A DNA stretch of 64,000 bases. Source: a virus. The DNA lies in IMG/VR virus record IMGVR_UViG_3300047462_000385, positions 62,001 through 126,000 of that record. One strand, given 5' to 3'. Below are positions 58,479 to 64,000 of the stretch, piece after piece (the first letter of the stretch is position 1; each line of letters starts with the position of its first letter). Below the pieces are notes generated by a model, which had not been told where the DNA came from, made no database searches, and saw only the letters and a list, made by a program, of their open reading frames with translations. The position numbers and the translations under genes are program-made.

Positions 58479-59549
58479 TTAGGTTTTATTTTTAATACTG
58501 TCAAGTATTTTTTTCCATTCAGAATATGCGTATTCTTTTTTTGCAATATTAGCAAATGACATATCATTACTAATTTCACGTGCGTTGACTGTTCTTAATA
58601 AATGATCTAGATGGGCAGGCGAATCATAATACTGAATATATTTCAAAAAACCTTTTGGATCATAATAGTCTGAAGTGTCTAACCACTTTTCTAAAATGGC
58701 AGGATTGCGAAGACTGTTGGGATTATTAATATCATCTGGCTCTTGTTTTTTGTTTATTTTATAGAATGTTAATTCTTCTAATGCTTTACCTTGATGGTAA
58801 ATCTCTTTACAATATTGTTTAGATGGAAAAAATTGTGGAACGTTTGCAGTATACTGTTCATGCATTGATGACGTGGAATTTGCATATGGGATATGAATTA
58901 CTCCCTTATAACTATATAAATTTTCCCAAGTATATCTCCAATTAGAATCTCTTATTGAAGAAAGAGGAATAGCTAAATCGCCAGAGACTGATATTTCAGT
59001 TCTATTAGCTATTATATATTTATCTTTTGTTCCTGTATATTTTAGATTCGTGTAAGTTCCCCAATGAGGAATAAATGTTCCCTTAATACCAGTATGATAT
59101 TCTGTATACCACTGATCGCCTCTATTACTACATACCCAATATAATGTTCCATCAGCAGTTTTTCTAGCCATAAAATCTTCTAATCTTTTTACTAGATGTG
59201 GGTTATCAAAAGTATTGGGATGCTGATATCTAATGCAGTTGATTACAATAATGGGCTTGTTCCATCTTTCATAAAGCATTGCAAATTCTGCTGGATAACA
59301 AGCAATAAAAGCGTCGTATTTTTTGAACTCTTCTTTATAAGTTTCATAAAAAATATCACAAACTTCTTCTGAGCAAACACCAGAACATGTGAGAGCACTG
59401 GTGCCTAGCCTAATTGTATTTTTTGGTTTATTCAAAACCCAGTTGTGCCCAGATAGCGTCCAGTCATCCGTCTCATGCCCAAAATCTTTAAAGATATGAG
59501 CAAGGTCGGCAATTACTGAAACGTGTTGATCTATATTAAAAAATCTCAT
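58479..59549 (-). CDS. Glycosyltransferase-like protein (GT-B type)
   Basis: The 356-residue product has YDAFIACYPAEFAMLYERW near residue 75, IIVINCIRYQHPNTFDN near 100 and a C-terminal half with SPAHLDHLLRT. The overall size and alternating strands and helices fit GT-B enzymes; no precise family. It overlaps the methyltransferase start by ATGA. Confidence 0.55.
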   Translation of the reverse strand: MRFFNIDQHVSVIADLAHIFKDFGHETDDWTLSGHNWVLNKPKNTIRLGTSALTCSGVCSEEVCDIFYETYKEEFKKYDAFIACYPAEFAMLYERWNKPIIVINCIRYQHPNTFDNPHLVKRLEDFMARKTADGTLYWVCSNRGDQWYTEYHTGIKGTFIPHWGTYTNLKYTGTKDKYIIANRTEISVSGDLAIPLSSIRDSNWRYTWENLYSYKGVIHIPYANSTSSMHEQYTANVPQFFPSKQYCKEIYHQGKALEELTFYKINKKQEPDDINNPNSLRNPAILEKWLDTSDYYDPKGFLKYIQYYDSPAHLDHLLRTVNAREISNDMSFANIAKKEYAYSEWKKILDSIKNKT

Positions 59550-60139
59550 ACTTCCTTTATCATGATGTGCAGAACGTTTTCTTTTTCATCAATTTCATCC
59601 CAAAAAATTCTATCAACTTTAGGGTTGCTCATAATGAATTTTTCTAACTTGTCTTTATTATATTTATTATGATACAAATCTTCCTCGACCCAATAATCTA
59701 TTTTATCATCTGCATTATCTGGTTTAATAAACCAACCAATTAAAACTTCCTTTTTAGCAGCTCTGATGAATTCATTAATAGTTTTTTCATAATAGGAAAG
59801 GTGTTCTATAACTCCACGACAATATACACATTCATAAGAGCTGTCTTTCAGTGGCAAGTTTACTTCAAGCTCAGCCTCTACCATCTTGATACCAAGATTT
59901 TTGTTCTTGTCAACTAAGTATGTACAGCTATCTAATCCAGTATAATCCACATCATACTGATCATTTTTATATCCAAAATATTCTGTCGCAAGTCCACAAC
60001 CACAATCAATAATTGATTTGTAACCTGTGGCAGCAACATATTTTCTACAAAATAGTTTTGTTGGTTGATCAAAATCTCCAATCCAACCCTCAAAGTCAGA
60101 CATTCTATTTACTACATTTTTATTCCACCAAGTTGTCAT
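59546..60139 (-). CDS. SAM-dependent methyltransferase
   Basis: The 197-residue protein has SIIDCGCGLATEYFG near residue 42 (motif I), DYTGLDSCTYLVDK and YECVYCRGVIEHL near 102 (motif IV/V). This is a class I methyltransferase or a decayed homologue (CGCGLA in place of GCGxG). It overlaps both neighbouring genes by ATGA. Confidence 0.75.
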   Translation of the reverse strand: MTTWWNKNVVNRMSDFEGWIGDFDQPTKLFCRKYVAATGYKSIIDCGCGLATEYFGYKNDQYDVDYTGLDSCTYLVDKNKNLGIKMVEAELEVNLPLKDSSYECVYCRGVIEHLSYYEKTINEFIRAAKKEVLIGWFIKPDNADDKIDYWVEEDLYHNKYNKDKLEKFIMSNPKVDRIFWDEIDEKENVLHIMIKEV

Positions 60140-60804
60140 ACTGCCGCCTTCTCTTGTTCTTTTTGCTCTAGGTGTAGTTCACAATCAGTTTTCTTTTGGA
60201 AATGTATTCCTATTTGAGCTTTTCTTTCTAGATAGTACATTTTCATTTTGAAATTTTCTGGAAGGAAAGGTATTACTGTATTATATAGTGTATAAGGTGA
60301 AAACCAATATTTATGATCAGGATGAACCATCTCTAATGCATATTCATCATCACAAAATATTTGAGCAACACTCATATTAGGTACAGTAATTAAATATTCT
60401 TTAGATTTAACTGAAAATATGTCTTTAAGAAAAGAATTAACATTTGGAACGTGTTCTATTACTTCTGGAACTAAAACTATATCATATTCCTCTTTTACAT
60501 CCTCATATGATGTAAAATAGGTTCCAGGACATGCCTCTAAAAGTTTTTTGGTAGTTTCAACATCAATATCTAATCCGTGCAAGACGGTAGTGGGAGCGGG
60601 TGACTCGTCGCTATTTTGATATATTTTTGATAGATAAATATGAAGATTAGATTCGGGATCATACACCATCGAATCGGCGCAACCTATATGTAGAACCCTC
60701 TTTCCAAGACATGTTTTTGCGAAGAATTCAAATCTCCACTCTCTAATATTAGAAATATTTATTTTTTGATTATAGAAGTTGCTGGTTTTCTCGTATATCG
60801 TCAT
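60136..60804 (-). CDS. SAM-dependent methyltransferase
   Basis: The ATG at 60804 gives an ATGA overlap with the upstream gene and a 222-residue product; an ATG at 60816 is four codons earlier. RVLHIGCADSMVYD near residue 35, LHGLDIDVETTKK and IVLVPEVIEHVPN are the SAM motifs. A large-phage glycan or protein target is likely but unknown. Confidence 0.75.
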   Translation of the reverse strand: MTIYEKTSNFYNQKINISNIREWRFEFFAKTCLGKRVLHIGCADSMVYDPESNLHIYLSKIYQNSDESPAPTTVLHGLDIDVETTKKLLEACPGTYFTSYEDVKEEYDIVLVPEVIEHVPNVNSFLKDIFSVKSKEYLITVPNMSVAQIFCDDEYALEMVHPDHKYWFSPYTLYNTVIPFLPENFKMKMYYLERKAQIGIHFQKKTDCELHLEQKEQEKAAV

Positions 60805-61514
60805 AATTTTGTCCATTGGGAAGGCAACAAATCTCTCGTATCATGTGGCAAATTCGGTCCAAACCATCTTTGAGGTGCAATTACAATTTTAGAGGGATTC
60901 TTATTTAAGTAAGCTCCCCACCAAGAAAAACTGCTATTAGCTATAATTGTGTGTTCACAGCTCAACATCAATGCCAAATCTTCTACTGGTGACTTGCCTT
61001 CTGAAAATGTAATGTTATCACCTTGAAAATTTGCTTTACACCAAGCCATATCATCAGAAAATATAATATAATTCTTAGTTGCTGTCATTTGCATAGCTTT
61101 TGAGTAATAATCCATACCCAACTGAACATACTCCTGTTTAAGATTTAAGTAATCACCACGCCTAATATGTACTGCAGTATGATCCCATTGAATAGGTCCA
61201 CCTACTTTAGGAGTTAGTAAATTTTGTATTATATCTTGAGACCTAATAAAATACTTTTCGGATTGAAAAAATCCTTCCAAATTTAAGTTGGGTCGATAAG
61301 GAATCGGGGTGTACACGAAACCCGATTCTTTATATGTCTCTAAATTAGGAATGTTGTTGGAAAAACAACGAGTTAAGCTAAAATAGGAAGAATATTCCCA
61401 TTCTGGGAACATATATTCTTCATTATTTTCAACAGCCAACGATATTGTTGTAGCTATTTGAAATAATTGGTTTCCCAACCTTCCCATATTTCCTAAGTTT
61501 TTGAACGAAATCAT
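60801..61514 (-). CDS. GT11 alpha-1,2-fucosyltransferase
   Basis: The 237-residue protein has the GT11 signature GRLGNQLFQIAT near residues 11-22, VHIRRGDYLNL near 115 (the GDP-fucose site HxRRGD), and HTIIANSSFSWWGAYLN near 188. These are the three GT11 motifs. It would transfer fucose from GDP-L-fucose, made by Gmd and Fcl in this window, to a galactose, giving an H-antigen-like unit. It overlaps both neighbours by ATGA. Confidence 0.92.
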   Translation of the reverse strand: MISFKNLGNMGRLGNQLFQIATTISLAVENNEEYMFPEWEYSSYFSLTRCFSNNIPNLETYKESGFVYTPIPYRPNLNLEGFFQSEKYFIRSQDIIQNLLTPKVGGPIQWDHTAVHIRRGDYLNLKQEYVQLGMDYYSKAMQMTATKNYIIFSDDMAWCKANFQGDNITFSEGKSPVEDLALMLSCEHTIIANSSFSWWGAYLNKNPSKIVIAPQRWFGPNLPHDTRDLLPSQWTKL

Positions 61515-63916
61515 CCGCGTATATCCTGGTGATTTTTATCTAAGAGCAAGATTTTAGGATGAAAGTTATTGGAACCCCACTGTCTTCGATAATACTCTAT
61601 ATTTGATTGAGGGTAGTGATAACTTGGAGACAATACTATATCTGGTTCATTGTCCAAGAAATACCTATTGATAGCCGTTTCATCATGCCAAACTGGAGTT
61701 ATTCCATTGGCTAAGTCTTTGTCAATCATCTCACTACACCAGCGGGATAAGTTTAGATAACTGTCGCGTTGTCCACCACTGAAACCACCACCGAAGTAGT
61801 ATTTGTAACGTTTAGGATATTCAACTGGCACGTAAAGAGATGATTGTGGATTATGCTCATATGGACCTTGAGAGCTAAAGTATCCGCAGTGTCTTACTCC
61901 AACCAAGTTGCCAAGAATTTCGGTAGATATGTTGTCAACAAACAAACAGTCTACGTCCACGTAGTATAAGAAATCTTGTTTGCTAAATTGGCTAGCGTAA
62001 TTTGTAAAATGCTTGAATCTATCCATGCTGGCATGTGGGAAAGGCTTATGATCAATATGTATTTGTACTACATTTCTATTGGTTTCAATTTGATTATTAG
62101 TATCACTAAATACATAGTAAGTAACTTGGAATCTATCATTTAAGAAATACTTATCTGCCGAAGAGATGAGTCCTTGAATAAATTTTTGATACTTATTGGT
62201 TGCAATAAGCAACAATCCAACCGCAATCTTTGGTGGTGGTGGTCTCTCTGTTTTGGCGTACTTCGGCATGTTCCTAATGTACGAATCCAGACTTTGTTGC
62301 AATTGACGACTGACTTTATGATCGTTAATTGGATTATCAAGATTGTAAACGTATAGAATATCAGACAAGAATTGAGAATGATCTCCAGACATTTCTAGCA
62401 TTGGGAACATGATAGCAAAGTCCCAAGTCATTTGGAAGAAATTGCCATTCTGCTGCAAGTCTTCTTTGTTGATCTTCTTGAATAGCCATGCATAGAAAGT
62501 TCTTAAGTGAGAAGCTCCCCAAGTTGTATGTCTGAATGCTCCAGTATTTACGATGTGAGGCGGATAAGGTGCAGCCACACCAGTGCTACCATCCGTACTA
62601 TTCTTATATTGTCCGTAAGTCATCCAAATGTCGCGGCTAGAATAAATCTGTTTTAGACGATTCAACACATTGTCATCTGGAAACCAATCATCACCATCTA
62701 GTGTAAGAATGATTTCATCGTCATCACAGCTATGAATCATATTATACAAATTTGCTAGTGCGCCGATACGGTTCACATTTTTAATTAGTGTAACCTTGTC
62801 GGCGCGAGGTGAAGCATTAACTGCCTCACTTACTTTAGTAAAAGTATCATCACTGGAACAGTCGTCAGTAAATATAATTCTAAATTGATCATAGTTTTGA
62901 CTTAATGCAGAATTAATATTTTGAACACACCATTTACTATTATTATAACTTGGAATTACAATTACGAATTTCTTAATTGGACTATCCCAATTTGGAACTC
63001 CATTCGATGCTGGTGTGGGTGGTGGAATTGTTGATGTACTTGGGGCGGCGCCGTTATCCCAAATCCAATTTGCACCATCTCTCTTCCAAATTCCAACAAT
63101 TGCGCCCGCCTGACTAATCTGTCTGTTATGTGGCAAAGTGTCATTAATATTTGGAATTTGAGCGAGTCTTGGCGCATGATTATTGCCGCTAAAAGCAGGA
63201 TGAGAAAACATTATCGGAGGAGGCGCCATTGGAGGAGGAGTATAAGTACTTTGTACCGCTGGCTTAGCAAATTGAATTGGGCTGCTATTTTTAACTGCAA
63301 ACCAAATTCTTCTTCTTAAAATACTAGTATCTCCAGTATTTTGAACTTGCCAATCATATGTAAAATTACCAGCATTGAACTTAGCATTATCGACACGTTT
63401 GAAGTTCATACTGCATTCGGTTAACACTCTTTCAATTGCTGCCGCTGTTGGTCTTGAACTAACACCATTAACTGACAAATCAAAAATGTTTTTATTTTCA
63501 GAAGAAATAATACATTTATTTGGATCATCTGAGTCACAGACAGCTGTTTCCAATATCAAGTGAGTTGTAGATGCACATACTGCCCTCAAATGAGCTTCAT
63601 AGTCTCTTACGTGACAAAGCAATCCCAAATCTAAAATAACATCAAATTTCTTATTAGGAAAAGGCCAATCTCTATCCAAATCGGCTTTGATTGTTTTTAA
63701 TCCGGGGAATTTCTTTCCAGCTGTTTGTAAATGTTCTTGTCTAGCATCTAATGCTAAAACATCTGCTCCCAAGCGATACAAGGCTCCAATAATATCGCCT
63801 TGACCACAACCTAAATCTAATACTTTTTTGAAGTACCAAAACTTATGTCCGCCATAAAATTCAAGGATTCCCTTAATACGCTTCTGATTCCACTCTAGGT
63901 ATTTTCCGTCAAACAA
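61511..63916 (-). CDS. Methyltransferase-GT2-GT6 fusion glycosyltransferase
   Basis: The 801-residue protein has three parts. Residues about 1-215 form a SAM methyltransferase (VLDLGCGQGDIIG near 32). A Pro-rich linker leads to a GT2 domain at about 320-560 (VIVIPSYNNSKWCVQNINSA, TLDGDDWFPDD). Residues 563-801 match GT6, the ABO/alpha-1,3-galactosyltransferase family: DVD at 654-656, YYFGGGFSGGQ near 707, PVWHDE with Glu746, and LSPSYHYP. DVD, like vertebrate enzymes, replaces the NxN of most bacterial members. It would add Gal or GalNAc in alpha-1,3 linkage to a fucosylated acceptor, plus a second sugar and a methyl group. Confidence 0.9.
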   Translation of the reverse strand: MFDGKYLEWNQKRIKGILEFYGGHKFWYFKKVLDLGCGQGDIIGALYRLGADVLALDARQEHLQTAGKKFPGLKTIKADLDRDWPFPNKKFDVILDLGLLCHVRDYEAHLRAVCASTTHLILETAVCDSDDPNKCIISSENKNIFDLSVNGVSSRPTAAAIERVLTECSMNFKRVDNAKFNAGNFTYDWQVQNTGDTSILRRRIWFAVKNSSPIQFAKPAVQSTYTPPPMAPPPIMFSHPAFSGNNHAPRLAQIPNINDTLPHNRQISQAGAIVGIWKRDGANWIWDNGAAPSTSTIPPPTPASNGVPNWDSPIKKFVIVIPSYNNSKWCVQNINSALSQNYDQFRIIFTDDCSSDDTFTKVSEAVNASPRADKVTLIKNVNRIGALANLYNMIHSCDDDEIILTLDGDDWFPDDNVLNRLKQIYSSRDIWMTYGQYKNSTDGSTGVAAPYPPHIVNTGAFRHTTWGASHLRTFYAWLFKKINKEDLQQNGNFFQMTWDFAIMFPMLEMSGDHSQFLSDILYVYNLDNPINDHKVSRQLQQSLDSYIRNMPKYAKTERPPPPKIAVGLLLIATNKYQKFIQGLISSADKYFLNDRFQVTYYVFSDTNNQIETNRNVVQIHIDHKPFPHASMDRFKHFTNYASQFSKQDFLYYVDVDCLFVDNISTEILGNLVGVRHCGYFSSQGPYEHNPQSSLYVPVEYPKRYKYYFGGGFSGGQRDSYLNLSRWCSEMIDKDLANGITPVWHDETAINRYFLDNEPDIVLSPSYHYPQSNIEYYRRQWGSNNFHPKILLLDKNHQDIRG

Positions 63917-63958
63917 AACTGACCTCTTCCATTCTTAATCAGACTACCACTATATATT

Positions 63959-64000
63959 ATGAATTATTGGCGGATTTGGGCAACGGAATGTAATATGGTT
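63959..64000 (+). CDS. Possible start of a partial gene at the right edge
   Basis: An ATG at 63959 opens a frame that is still open at the window end (14 codons). It follows a TATATATT stretch but has no clear ribosome-binding site. Too short to name. Confidence 0.2.
   Translation, partial: MNYWRIWATECNMV

Overview
The window looks like part of a very large tailed-phage genome (jumbo-phage class). The evidence is indirect, because no capsid, portal, terminase or tail gene is visible. Genes are tightly packed, often with ATGA stop/start overlaps. Fourteen tRNA genes sit together, homing endonucleases of three families (LAGLIDADG, HNH, GIY-YIG) are scattered between genes, and there is an RNA-repair set (polynucleotide kinase/phosphatase, three RNA ligases, a RlaP-type nucleotidyltransferase). 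Other phage-like cargo includes a Dam-type methylase, NAD-dependent DNA ligase and many tiny Cys-rich or single-membrane-span proteins. Two lipobox proteins suggest a Gram-negative host. All functions are read from motifs by eye; no database search was run.

1-9.1 kb: end of an HD-domain (p)ppGpp-hydrolase-like gene, a proteasome/HslV-like Ntn hydrolase, LigA, a metallophosphoesterase, an endonuclease-like protein overlapping a Dam methylase, a lipoprotein, a nucleotidyltransferase, a DUF1360 membrane protein and a complete WGR-PRD-catalytic PARP, then a convergent LAGLIDADG endonuclease. 9.2-16.2 kb: an RlmN/Cfr-type radical SAM enzyme, a macrodomain, a NADAR (YbiA-like) protein, small unknowns, a second metallophosphoesterase, a SprT-like metalloprotease and a SLOG (YpsA-like) protein. 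PARP, macrodomain, NADAR, SLOG and a second macrodomain at 47.2 kb form a candidate phage ADP-ribosylation/NAD+ system.

16.2-19.5 kb: isocitrate lyase and malate synthase, together a complete glyoxylate shunt, separated by an HNH gene whose N-terminus is frameshifted. 19.5-22.9 kb: 14 tRNA genes that serve only Leu, His, Glu and Arg and are grouped by amino acid, interrupted by HNH genes. 23.4-30.9 kb: tyrosyl-tRNA synthetase, a MoxR ATPase with a metallopeptidase/VWA partner, a mannose-6-phosphate-isomerase-like cupin and membrane proteins. 31-37.3 kb: two intact A-type Fe-S carriers and one RlaP gene around a decayed RlaP/Fe-S-carrier chimera, a second MoxR ATPase and thioredoxin. 37.6-48.6 kb: Pnkp, three RNA ligases, a GIY-YIG endonuclease, an alpha/beta hydrolase, a helical-repeat protein, a matrixin-like protease, a PPP phosphatase and the second macrodomain.

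48.6-64 kb: a surface-glycan block. Gmd and Fcl would make GDP-L-fucose. An epimerase, a sugar C-methyltransferase, a DegT aminotransferase and a NeuD/PglD-type acyltransferase add other sugar modifications. A GT11 fucosyltransferase and a GT6 (ABO-blood-group-like) domain in an 801-residue methyltransferase-GT2-GT6 fusion, with further transferases, would assemble the glycan.

Two recurring regulatory signals are visible: sigma70-like TTGACA promoters with a shared spacer sequence, and a GATATATA(G/A) element, often inside a small hairpin, just upstream of genes or tRNAs.
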